DNA of 28,620 bases, taken from positions 1 to 28,620 of the IMG/VR virus record IMGVR_UViG_3300034106_003588. One strand, written 5' to 3'. This document shows positions 22,804 to 28,620 of this stretch, in pieces. Below the pieces are notes generated by a model. That model searched no databases and was not told the origin of the DNA. It saw only the letters and a program-made list of their open reading frames with translations. Position 1 is the first letter of the stretch. Each line of letters opens with the position of its first letter. The DNA comes from a virus. The position numbers and the translations under genes were made by a program.

Positions 22804-24133
22804 AGGGAATGTGTTTATATCCGCTTTTTTTCAAGTGGTAAATATACCACTCCCCTAAGAATGTGTGGAAGGCATAGCGAACACAATCTCCGTGGTCGGC
22901 TAACTGAGTTATAATATTCCTGTTTCTTTTTACTATCGTGCCCATGGCATCGCATTTGAGCATCCTCAAGTCCCTCGAAGTGTTGGGGCAGCTCTTAGGA
23001 TTCACCTTGAAGTCAGGGTAGTGCCTTAGAATGTAGTTGCACTCGGCACGGGAGTTCTCGTGCTTAGGGTTGTCCTGAACGCGGATTTGCTTCCCCGATA
23101 GTTTAAGCCCACGAGCTAACTGCTCATAGTAGTTAGCATTATCCCTCTGAGATAAATCGCCCCTCTTGCCCATAGCATCGCCCGTTATCTGACACATCGG
23201 AAGGTATGGCTCATATCTCTCCTTAATCGTGTCTATCATCTTTGGTATAGAGCCATCGGGAACGGAGAACTCATCGACTATGTGGAAGTGTTCGCCATTG
23301 TCATCCTTCCACTTGTGGGCAACAATGCCAGCAAACGGCTGTAAGTTGAAGTCGAAGGCAAATAAAATCGGCAGGTTCGGGTTGAAAAACGCGCCCTTAT
23401 CCTCATGATCTTTTGGCTCAAATGCCGTGAAAAATGGGTTTTCAGGCTTTTCCTGAACCTCCCAGTCGCCCTCAACGAAACGCAGGTACTCATATTCAGG
23501 CATATTGGCCTTCAGTGAGTTTAGGTAGTCATCAGGGATGTGCGGGTTATCCGTAATCTTTGATGGAATGTATGCCCACGTTTCGGGGAGAGTGCCCTTC
23601 ATCCATTGGTCGTAAACCTTCTCCTTCACCCAATTATTCGCAGGGTTGCACGTTCCCAATACTACAATAGGGGGGCGGCCTTCAGCGTTGTTCCATGAGC
23701 CCGAGCGTTCAAGCATCTTGTAAAGGGTAGCCTCCTGACACTCGTTAATCTCATCAATACCGCCTCCGTTTATCTCCAAGCCCTTAAACCTGTCCAAGTC
23801 TTTATCGGTGTCGTAGTTCTCACCCATAAAGATGAGTTCAGAGCCATTGGTGAAGGTTATTACAAGGGAAGCCTTATCGTAAGAAGATATATAGTGCCTA
23901 AGACCCTCTGCTAATAACGTATTGAACGTAACCATAGTGGTTCGCTCTAACGTTGGCCTCGAGGCACGAACTATGCACCAACGAGATTTTGGGTATTTAG
24001 AGCAAAGTGATATAAATGTGAGTAGAAGCCAGTAAGTTTTGCCTCCCCTAATCGCCCCCCCGAATAAAATAAACTGCTTCTCCCCACTTAAAGCCAATTT
24101 ATAGGCTAACGTCTGCTTTGCCGTTAGTTTCAT
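22790..24133 (-). CDS. terL: Large terminase subunit (packaging ATPase-nuclease), 447 aa
   Basis: Walker A is GGAIRGGKT at 25-33, Walker B is GGGIDE at 123-128, and the coupling motif TCNP is at 161-164. The C-terminal nuclease is RNase-H-like: LFAFDFN (D261), then GDAMGKRGD (D319), and a later Asp-rich segment with YPDFKVNP. All parts of a functional terminase are present and the length is normal. It cuts the concatemer and drives DNA into the head. It overlaps TerS by 35 nt and is followed by small Cys-rich and membrane proteins, then tail genes. Terminase usually stands beside portal; here the portal gene is about 13.5 kb downstream. Confidence 0.92.
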   Translation of the reverse strand: MKLTAKQTLAYKLALSGEKQFILFGGAIRGGKTYWLLLTFISLCSKYPKSRWCIVRASRPTLERTTMVTFNTLLAEGLRHYISSYDKASLVITFTNGSELIFMGENYDTDKDLDRFKGLEINGGGIDEINECQEATLYKMLERSGSWNNAEGRPPIVVLGTCNPANNWVKEKVYDQWMKGTLPETWAYIPSKITDNPHIPDDYLNSLKANMPEYEYLRFVEGDWEVQEKPENPFFTAFEPKDHEDKGAFFNPNLPILFAFDFNLQPFAGIVAHKWKDDNGEHFHIVDEFSVPDGSIPKMIDTIKERYEPYLPMCQITGDAMGKRGDLSQRDNANYYEQLARGLKLSGKQIRVQDNPKHENSRAECNYILRHYPDFKVNPKSCPNTSRDLRMLKCDAMGTIVKRNRNIITQLADHGDCVRYAFHTFLGEWYIYHLKKSGYKHIPYELY

Positions 24134-24530
24134 TGACTTCTTGGTTTATAACTTGTTCATAACTATGCTTCATGGTTTCTACTTCATCCTTTTCTGGTTC
24201 TGTCAGCTCTAAAACAAATGGCTTATTGTCTGCTTCTATCACCTGATTTTGAGGCTTACCATACAAATAGGCTAAGATTAGCTCAATAGCCCTCATATTT
24301 CCCTGGATGCCCATAGTTATTAGTCGAGCGACCAAGCCTTCGGCACGAGTTACACCGTTAATCTTCTTAGATAACTCGGCCTCAATCATTTTTCTTAAAT
24401 CTTTTTTCTTTAGGTCGTCAACCAATACAACGTGCTTAGGGTCTATACCTTTAGTAAACCTCGTGTTTACGCTAACTTCCCGAATGTTTGGGTTGCCTCG
24501 CGTTTCTTTCTTTGGCTCTTTAGATTCCAT
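24099..24530 (-). CDS. terS: Small terminase subunit candidate, 143 aa
   Basis: Placed directly before TerL with a 35-nt overlap. The protein is basic at the N-terminus with helices in the middle (KKKDLRKMIEAELSKKI, AEGLVARLITMGIQGN and AIELILAYLYGKPQNQ), the general layout of phage small terminases with a DNA-binding front and an oligomerising middle, and an acidic C-terminus. The GN..AI..IL..YGKP motif resembles proteins at this position in other phages. A TAACTTTG box at 24536-24543 ends 5 nt before the ATG, so the transcript may be leaderless. The assignment is by position plus fold pattern. Confidence 0.65.
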   Translation of the reverse strand: MESKEPKKETRGNPNIREVSVNTRFTKGIDPKHVVLVDDLKKKDLRKMIEAELSKKINGVTRAEGLVARLITMGIQGNMRAIELILAYLYGKPQNQVIEADNKPFVLELTEPEKDEVETMKHSYEQVINQEVNETNGKADVSL

Positions 24531-24535
24531 CGGGA

Positions 24536-24543
24536 CAAAGTTA
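24536..24543 (-). promoter_or_regulatory. TAnnTTTG promoter box for the terminase-tail operon
   Basis: The minus strand reads TAACTTTG and ends 5 nt before the TerS ATG at 24530. It is one of four boxes in this window with that spacing. The 77-nt divergent intergenic region also holds the endolysin promoter on the plus strand. Confidence 0.55.
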
Positions 24544-24581
24544 AGTAGCAGACTCTTAAAATCGACTAAATTTTAGTAGCG

Positions 24582-24589
24582 TATATTTG
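24582..24589 (+). promoter_or_regulatory. TAnnTTTG promoter box for the endolysin gene
   Basis: The plus strand reads TATATTTG, 18 nt before the ATG at 24608. It faces away from the TerS promoter and gives the endolysin and the gene after it their own transcript. Confidence 0.5.
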
Positions 24590-24607
24590 TAACAGAATTA
24601 GGGCAAT

Positions 24608-25021
24608 ATGAGAAACATCAAATACATAGTCGTTCACTGCACGGCAACGCCTCAGATGGCTTCCGTTGAGGCTATTGTTAAGTATTGGAAAGAGCAATTA
24701 AAATGGAAATCACCTGGCTATCATAAAATTGTAAAACCAAATGGGGAGGTTATCACATTGGCTTCGGATGAAACGGTATGTAACGGGGTCGCTGGGCATA
24801 ATTCTGTTTCACTTCATGTTAGTTATATCGGAGGTGTCGATTCGAGGCTTAATCCACTCGATAATAGAACGGGCGGTCAGAAGGAAGCCCTCCTCCAAGT
24901 GCTTCATAGCTGGAAAAAAAAGTACCCCACAGCAATAATCCAAGGGCATAAGGACTTTCCTGGGGTGAATAAAGCCTGCCCATCGTTTGACGCTAAAAAA
25001 GAATACGCCAATGTCGGTTAA
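24608..25021 (+). CDS. N-acetylmuramoyl-L-alanine amidase (endolysin), 137 aa
   Basis: A compact T7-lysozyme-like Amidase_2 domain. Zinc ligands fit H10 (IVVHCTA), H114 (IQGHKDF) and C124, with K122-A-C124-PSFD matching the K128-x-C130 pattern of T7 lysozyme. Y38 (GYHK) fits the conserved active-site Tyr. The length of 137 is close to the minimal enzyme of about 150 and carries no cell-wall-binding domain. There is no signal peptide, so export depends on the holin. It cuts the amide bond between muramic acid and the stem peptide. It is divergent from the terminase operon and overlaps the next gene by 11 nt. Confidence 0.9.
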   Translation: MRNIKYIVVHCTATPQMASVEAIVKYWKEQLKWKSPGYHKIVKPNGEVITLASDETVCNGVAGHNSVSLHVSYIGGVDSRLNPLDNRTGGQKEALLQVLHSWKKKYPTAIIQGHKDFPGVNKACPSFDAKKEYANVG

Positions 25022-25352
25022 AGATGCGTGCTATCGGAAGGTTAAAGCCTCCTACAAAGTTTTCCCATCGGCAAGGGCATCTCAGGCTATTGCTAAATGC
25101 AGAAAAGAAAGCGGTTCAGTGAGAAAGGGTGAGGCAGGTACATCATTGAAGCGGTGGGAGGCAGAGAAATGGGTGGACACACGCACAGGAAAGCCCTGCG
25201 GAGCAGGAGGGAAGAATGAATACTGCCGACCAACAAAAAAGGTGTCCAAAGACACTCCAAAAACGGCAGGAGAGATAGGAAAGAAGAAGCTGGCAGCAAA
25301 GAAAAGGGAGAAGGCTAAGGTTGGTATGGGTAAGAGGGTAAAACCCGCTTAA
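25011..25352 (+). CDS. Small basic protein with Cys motifs (DUF5872-like), 113 aa
   Basis: The start chosen is the ATG at 25011 (MSVKDACYRKVKASYKVF), 11 nt inside the amidase end; a longer frame to 24987 is possible. Residues 16-35 contain KVFPSARASQAIAKCRK, then RWEAEKWVDTRTGKPCGAGG and NEYCRPTKK, a set of motifs I associate with DUF5872-type small proteins found in phages and other large DNA viruses. The C-terminus is extremely basic (Lys/Ala-rich, KKKLAAKKREKAKVGMGKR), which suggests nucleic-acid binding or packaging with DNA. Co-transcribed with the endolysin. Function unknown. Confidence 0.7.
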   Translation: MSVKDACYRKVKASYKVFPSARASQAIAKCRKESGSVRKGEAGTSLKRWEAEKWVDTRTGKPCGAGGKNEYCRPTKKVSKDTPKTAGEIGKKKLAAKKREKAKVGMGKRVKPA

Positions 25353-25354
25353 AC

Positions 25355-25382
25355 GCCATTTTGTTGAGTTCAACGAAATGGC
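25355..25382. terminator. Hairpin between convergent genes, possible bidirectional terminator
   Basis: A 13-bp inverted repeat (GCCATTTTGTTGA / TCAACGAAATGGC, one U-G pair on the plus strand) with a 2-nt loop separates the plus-strand basic-protein gene, which ends at 25352, from the minus-strand MazG-like gene, whose stop is at 25398. It is not followed by a T-run on either strand, so it might slow polymerase or protect mRNA ends instead of ending transcription by itself. Confidence 0.4.
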
Positions 25383-25397
25383 TTAGGGCCATGTTCT

Positions 25398-25625
25398 TTA
25401 GTCCTTAATCTCTTGCTTCAACTTCTCAACATATACGGCCGCATCCATCAACTCCTCCTGCAAGTGTTGCAACCATTCCAACAGCGTCAGGTCATCGCGC
25501 TCCATCGTTGTGCCGTACTTCTCCTTGCCCTTTTCCGCTCTTGTCCTTAATTGGGTAACAACGGCCTCGGTGATTGCTCTTGTGCGAAGTTGGGCAACAA
25601 CGGCCTCGGTTACTTTGTCAGTCAT
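25398..25625 (-). CDS. MazG-like small protein with duplicated N-terminal unit, 75 aa
   Basis: The C-terminal half (KYGTTMERDDLTLLEWLQHL, then QEELMDAAVYVEKL) resembles the all-alpha MazG-type NTP-pyrophosphohydrolase fold, with EExxD acidic ligands. It also resembles a common small phage protein of uncertain activity. The N-terminus is odd: TEAVVAQLRTRAI followed by TEAVVTQLRTRAE, a 13-residue duplication (39 nt, 25610-25572 and 25571-25533). The ATG overlaps the end of the DNA methyltransferase gene by 8 nt. If active, it would hydrolyse nucleotides such as dNTPs, but only part of the family motif set is present. Confidence 0.6.
   Translation of the reverse strand: MTDKVTEAVVAQLRTRAITEAVVTQLRTRAEKGKEKYGTTMERDDLTLLEWLQHLQEELMDAAVYVEKLKQEIKD
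25533..25610 (-). repeat. Tandem 39-bp duplication inside the MazG-like gene
   Basis: Two adjacent copies share ACCGAGGCCGTTGTT, a CCCAA stretch and ACAAGAGC. The Leu-Arg codons differ (CTT CGC versus TTA AGG) with the same protein sequence. Confidence 0.85.
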
Positions 25626-26895
25626 TGGTGACGTGGTTGATGCGTGCCTGTGCTATTGCTACATATTCGGCCTCGCGTTCAATGCCGATGAAGCTAAAGC
25701 CTTCGAGTGCCGCCGCTTTGCCTGTGCTTCCTGAGCCCATGAACGGGTCGAGGACTACGCCTTTGGGCGGGGTAACGAGGCGGCAGAGGTAACGCATGAG
25801 GTCGGTAGGCTTGACAGTTGGGTGATTGTTGTGCCGTGGTATCCATCGGCCATAGGGGTTTCCGTCTTCGCCAGCCGCAGCTTTTTCGGCATGGTTAGGG
25901 CGGAACTCTGATGAGGCCGTTGGCTTGCGCTCGGTATGCTCACACCCCGCATCCCTATCCGCTTTGCTCGCCTTGGCGCAGTAGAAGAAGCGGGCGGCTG
26001 AACCTGAATCGCCATAAGTTTCTGAAAGTGGATGCTCCTTATCAAACTTTCCGTAAATACCATTTGGGCTGCCGTTTGTTGTTCGTGTATGTTGTGGCAC
26101 CATCTTCCCGCTTTTCGTCATAGGAAACAACCCCACCACTTCCTCGCTGCCATCATGGATGAAGTTTGCAGGCCAGCGGCCTTGGGTTGCCGCCATCGGC
26201 TCTCTTAAGTTGGCCGCAAGGCTTTCTCGCCCGTGCCAACCACTACCGCCCCGCCCATTCGGATATGCCCATCCAGCATCAGTCCCCACCCTTCCCCCAT
26301 CCACATTTATCGCCCCCGTTCCGTATTGCAGGACATTCTCCGCAACAGTGCCAATTAGCGGCTTTCGTGCTACGGTGATAGGCTCAAGGGCAGGCTTGAG
26401 TGCAGTACCCCAGCCTTGCCATTGCTTTGCGGCATCGGTGGCGGGAGCGGTGATGTCCATTGTGGTTTTGTTTTCAGCCCACGGGCGCACCCATCCCTCG
26501 TTACAGCCGCTTGATGCGCTTGGCGTTTTCTTTACAGTGCCCACCACCTCCCGCTCGGCTCCTGCTGCCTTATCAATCGCCTTGCTCACATCGTGCGACT
26601 TCGGGAATCCCGACCCGTACACCCACGCAATCATATCACGAATCTCAAAGCCTGCATCCTCAATCCTTACCGCCATTCTATGCTGTGTCCTCGTGCCAGC
26701 AAACGCCAGTAGATGCCCACCTGGTTTTAACACCCGAAGGCACTCCGCCCACACCTCAACGCTCGGCACGTCATAGTCCCACTTCTTGCCCATGAACGAC
26801 AGGCCATACGGCGGGTCGGTAACAACAGCGTCAACGCTGCAATCAGGCATAGACCGCAAGACCTCAATGCAATCTCCGTGTATTAGTTCAGTCAT
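25618..26895 (-). CDS. Phage DNA methyltransferase, beta-type (DPPY ... FxGSGxT), 425 aa
   Basis: Catalytic DPPYGL at 27-32 near the N-terminus and the SAM-binding FMGSGST at 385-391 near the C-terminus. This order marks the beta class, which makes N6-methyladenine or N4-methylcytosine. Between them lies a long region (about 100-360) that must contain the target-recognition part, with WVYGSGFPKSHDVSKAIDKA and a GTGAINVDGGRVG block. The gene is clearly GC-richer than its neighbours and has a different codon mix, suggesting later transfer. It starts one base into the stop of the holin gene (TAATG). It may protect phage DNA from host restriction; no cognate endonuclease is seen nearby. Confidence 0.85.
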   Translation of the reverse strand: MTELIHGDCIEVLRSMPDCSVDAVVTDPPYGLSFMGKKWDYDVPSVEVWAECLRVLKPGGHLLAFAGTRTQHRMAVRIEDAGFEIRDMIAWVYGSGFPKSHDVSKAIDKAAGAEREVVGTVKKTPSASSGCNEGWVRPWAENKTTMDITAPATDAAKQWQGWGTALKPALEPITVARKPLIGTVAENVLQYGTGAINVDGGRVGTDAGWAYPNGRGGSGWHGRESLAANLREPMAATQGRWPANFIHDGSEEVVGLFPMTKSGKMVPQHTRTTNGSPNGIYGKFDKEHPLSETYGDSGSAARFFYCAKASKADRDAGCEHTERKPTASSEFRPNHAEKAAAGEDGNPYGRWIPRHNNHPTVKPTDLMRYLCRLVTPPKGVVLDPFMGSGSTGKAAALEGFSFIGIEREAEYVAIAQARINHVTND

Positions 26896-27071
26896 TAAGA
26901 CTTCGACTTAGAGTAGATAGACCATACGATAGCAATAGAGGCTAATACCGCGCCAGTGAGTTCCTGCACCTGGTCGTCAGAAGCCCAGCCCTTAGTAGCT
27001 AAAACAGCACCGAAGGCAGAGAAAAGGTGTCTAACCACACCAAGCCATTGTTCAAGAGTTAAGTTTTTCAT
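26895..27071 (-). CDS. Holin (Pam3-gp28-like), 58 aa
   Basis: A short gene starting MKNLTLEQWLGVVRHLFSAF and ending IAIVWSIYSKSKS. Two hydrophobic stretches are seen: LGVVRHLFSAFGAVLATKG (about 10-28) and TGAVLASIAIVWSIYS (39-54), separated by a charged DDQVQE linker. This is the usual form of a small holin with two membrane helices and a basic end. The pattern resembles the Pam3-gp28 family of putative phage holins. The gene lies behind a TACATTTG box at 27091-27098, with a leader of about 13 nt, and its stop overlaps the methyltransferase ATG by one base. It is apart from the endolysin, which lies on the other strand 2 kb away. Confidence 0.75.
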   Translation of the reverse strand: MKNLTLEQWLGVVRHLFSAFGAVLATKGWASDDQVQELTGAVLASIAIVWSIYSKSKS

Positions 27072-27090
27072 GAGTTTGTTGTTTAATAGT

Positions 27091-27098
27091 CAAATGTA
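27091..27098 (-). promoter_or_regulatory. TAnnTTTG promoter box for the holin-methyltransferase unit
   Basis: The minus strand reads TACATTTG. It lies just after the GT4 terminator and 19 nt before the holin ATG. Confidence 0.5.
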
Positions 27099-27112
27099 GG
27101 GATTATGCGCTT

Positions 27113-27145
27113 AAAAAAAAATAGGGGGTATGCGCTCCCCCTATT
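27113..27145 (-). terminator. Rho-independent terminator after the GT4 gene
   Basis: Minus-strand 9-bp stem (AATAGGGGG and CCCCCTATT) with an 8-nt loop, followed by nine U residues. It sits 54 nt after the stop of the GT4 gene and before the holin promoter. Confidence 0.85.
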
Positions 27146-27198
27146 CTCTAAACACCTAAACTCTCACAACCCAAGTGAGACTACGCACAAATATACAG

Positions 27199-28263
27199 CT
27201 ATTTCTTTCTCGAAAAACTTTTATACATATTTATTCTTTTATTTTCGTTTTGCTCGGCATTTAGGTATTCAGCCATCCGAGCCTTCAGATTGGATGCAAG
27301 CTCCTGTGCAATCACAGGTTCGTTTATGAGCTGCCTAATCCTCTTGTACCATAAAGAGTGCTTATGCTCAGGGATGAGAAATCCGTGAACACCATCCTCA
27401 ATACAGTCAGCATACATCGGTATGTCAGATGCAATAATAGCCTTCCCCATAATAGCAGCCTCAGATATTTTGAGTTCAGACTTATATGAGTTGAACTTAG
27501 TGTTCCTTAAAGGTGCTAACGAAACATCAACGAAGTTGTAACCACCAATGTAAGAATATATGTCGGCAGCAGCTATCCTCTTGTAATTTATGTTATAGAG
27601 GTTAGAGCTAAAAATATTCTCATAGGCTTTATAAACAGGATTATCGTTCCATCCTGCAAGGTACAGGTTGTATCTTCCATCGAGGCTCTGGTCATGGGCA
27701 AGCTTACCCATAGATATTCGGAGTATCTCGACATCTTCCTCGTGCTGAGCAGCCCCGAAGTAGCCTATCGAAAAAAGGGGTTTATCAACGGTCTTATGAT
27801 GAAACTGCTCGAAGAGATGAGGGTAGGGGATATTAGGCAGTATTTCAACGTTTTTATTCAATTTAAGACACTCTTTTGCCAAATAGGTAGTTGTGGCAAT
27901 AACGGCATCAGAATGTCTTATATGCGCTGCTACGAGCTGAGGCAGATTGTTGTCTAAATAGTGCCTATAAAAGCTATGCCCAGTTCCTAAATGCCAGTAG
28001 TCGTCAATATCGAGTATAACGCCAGCGCCAAAGGACTTCATTAGGGCAAGTCGAGTTTTCATCTCGTCTATATTCGAAGCAAAACTCCTCGAAACAATAA
28101 AAAGGTCTATAATGGAAAGCTCCTGCGTAGTTAAAAGGTCTACATTATCGGTAGAAACCACCGAAATATTAGGGAAAACCTCAATCATACGAGTATGAGG
28201 CATCTCTAACCTATAAAATGCCGAACCCGTGTTGGCAGAAGTATAAAGTAAACATACAACCAT
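27199..28263 (-). CDS. GT4-type (group 1) glycosyltransferase, 354 aa
   Basis: A GT-B enzyme. The N-terminal domain starts MVVCLLYTSANTGSAFYRLE, with ILDIDDYWHL in the middle. The C-terminal domain has the linker SIGYFGAAQH and the family E-x7-E-like segment SYKSELKISEAAIMGKAIIA. The start chosen is the ATG at 28263; a longer frame uses a TTG at 28287. A TATTTTTG box ends 4 nt before it, again giving a leaderless arrangement. It stands alone, 14 kb from the main glycan cassette, and could supply the first or the last sugar to the same glycan. The donor cannot be read. Confidence 0.8.
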   Translation of the reverse strand: MVVCLLYTSANTGSAFYRLEMPHTRMIEVFPNISVVSTDNVDLLTTQELSIIDLFIVSRSFASNIDEMKTRLALMKSFGAGVILDIDDYWHLGTGHSFYRHYLDNNLPQLVAAHIRHSDAVIATTTYLAKECLKLNKNVEILPNIPYPHLFEQFHHKTVDKPLFSIGYFGAAQHEEDVEILRISMGKLAHDQSLDGRYNLYLAGWNDNPVYKAYENIFSSNLYNINYKRIAAADIYSYIGGYNFVDVSLAPLRNTKFNSYKSELKISEAAIMGKAIIASDIPMYADCIEDGVHGFLIPEHKHSLWYKRIRQLINEPVIAQELASNLKARMAEYLNAEQNENKRINMYKSFSRKK

Positions 28264-28267
28264 GAGC

Positions 28268-28275
28268 CAAAAATA
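28268..28275 (-). promoter_or_regulatory. TAnnTTTG promoter box for the GT4 gene
   Basis: The minus strand reads TATTTTTG and ends 4 nt before the ATG at 28263. It is the first of the four boxes with the near-ATG spacing. Confidence 0.5.
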
Positions 28276-28287
28276 GCACCTCAACAA

Positions 28288-28450
28288 AAAAAAACGAACA
28301 CATTAAACTATTCATATGCAAAACCCCCTGATATTCAGTGAGTTATGGATATGTATTATTTTATTCGCGGTACTACTGTAAAAAAATGGCTGAGCTGTTC
28401 ATATAATATATATATTATATATATACTGTTTATGCAATATATATCCTATA
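28288..28450. other. AT-rich non-coding block with a 20-bp AT palindrome
   Basis: No convincing gene is seen. A perfect palindrome, ATATAATATATATATTATAT, lies at 28401-28420, with more AT repeats to about 28430. The block leads into the 20-bp direct repeats. An AT-rich melting region next to repeats suits a replication origin or a regulator-controlled promoter region, but nothing here proves either. A small plus-strand frame crossing it (from 28345) has a composition set by the repeats and is not counted as a gene. Confidence 0.5.
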
Positions 28451-28543
28451 CAATATATGTTTCAGATTATCAATATATGTTTCAGATATACAACATATGT
28501 TTCAGATATACAACATATGTTTCAGAATTATCAACATATATTG
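28451..28543. repeat. Four tandem 20-bp direct repeats plus a partial fifth (iteron/operator-like)
   Basis: The unit is CAACATATGTTTCAGATATA. Copies start at 28451, 28471, 28491 and 28511 (the fourth is 21 bp), and a shortened fifth lies at 28532-28543. Copies 3 and 4 each hold a perfect 10-bp palindrome AACATATGTT; copies 1 and 2 have AATATATGTT. The 20-bp period is close to two helical turns, so a protein bound to each palindrome would stack on one face of the DNA. No spacers, so it is not a CRISPR. Confidence 0.85.
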
Positions 28544-28559
28544 CTAATTCTGAAGTATA

Positions 28560-28587
28560 GAAAAAAGAATATAAATATTCTTTTTTC
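28560..28587. other. 13-bp hairpin with U-tract, terminator-like in both directions
   Basis: The inverted repeat GAAAAAAGAATAT / ATATTCTTTTTTC has a 2-nt spacer and is followed by a pyrimidine-rich run to 28614. The arm itself carries six T residues, so it could end a transcript arriving from either side. The gene it serves is outside the window. Confidence 0.45.
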
Positions 28588-28620
28588 TTTTTGGTTCTTT
28601 TTCTTTTTTCTTTTGCAAAT

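Noticed and set aside
26159-26776. Plus-strand frame of 205 codons opposite the DNA methyltransferase
   Set aside because: It arises from the GC-rich codon use of the methyltransferase gene, which carries clear catalytic motifs. The plus frame has none and is Pro/Ser/Arg-rich.
28451-28543. Possible CRISPR array
   Set aside because: Repeats are directly adjacent with no spacers, and no cas gene is present. Iteron or operator repeats fit better.
28345-28560. Plus-strand frame of 71 codons across the repeats
   Set aside because: Its Tyr/Ile/Ser composition follows directly from the AT repeats and the 20-bp units; no promoter or family pattern.

Overview
The window looks like part of a tailed-phage genome (siphovirus type: portal, MuF, scaffold, capsid, terminase, long tape measure) that infects a member of the Bacteroidetes. 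The host call rests on repeated promoter-like TAnnTTTG boxes, the -7 consensus of that phylum, placed just upstream of genes, and on the near absence of Shine-Dalgarno sequences. Nearly every gene lies on the minus strand, so transcription runs from high to low coordinates. Only the endolysin and a small basic protein lie on the plus strand. No integrase, repressor, replication gene, tRNA or CRISPR array was seen. One protein at the left edge is cut by the window.

Layout in transcription order. (1) 28620-27199: an AT-rich non-coding block with four tandem 20-bp repeats, then a GT4-type glycosyltransferase and a terminator. (2) 27071-25398: a 58-aa holin, a GC-richer beta-type DNA methyltransferase and a MazG-like small protein with a duplicated 13-residue unit. 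(3) 24608-25352 on the plus strand: a T7-lysozyme-like amidase and a basic Cys-containing protein. (4) 24530-14358: TerS-like protein, TerL, a small Cys-rich protein, a small membrane protein, two overlapping frames that look like a tail chaperone pair joined by -1 frameshifting at T TTT TTC, the 1220-aa tape measure, and two distal tail proteins. (5) 14279-13698: a tail-tube candidate with its own promoter and terminator. (6) 13634-9314: a six-gene cassette of four glycosyltransferases and two methyltransferases. (7) 9242-4342: portal, MuF, small acidic protein, scaffold and capsid, closed by a strong terminator. (8) 4276-1: connector-like protein, neck and tail-completion candidates, and three appendage proteins.

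The genes fall into transcription units bounded by three clear hairpin-plus-U-tract terminators (4294-4321, 13641-13677, 27113-27145), each followed at once by a TAnnTTTG box. In four cases the box ends only 4-5 bases before the ATG, which implies leaderless mRNAs. The glycan cassette separates the tail and head modules and has its own promoter, so this phage probably decorates a glycan on its own virion or on the host surface. Functions come from motifs read by eye; no database search was run.
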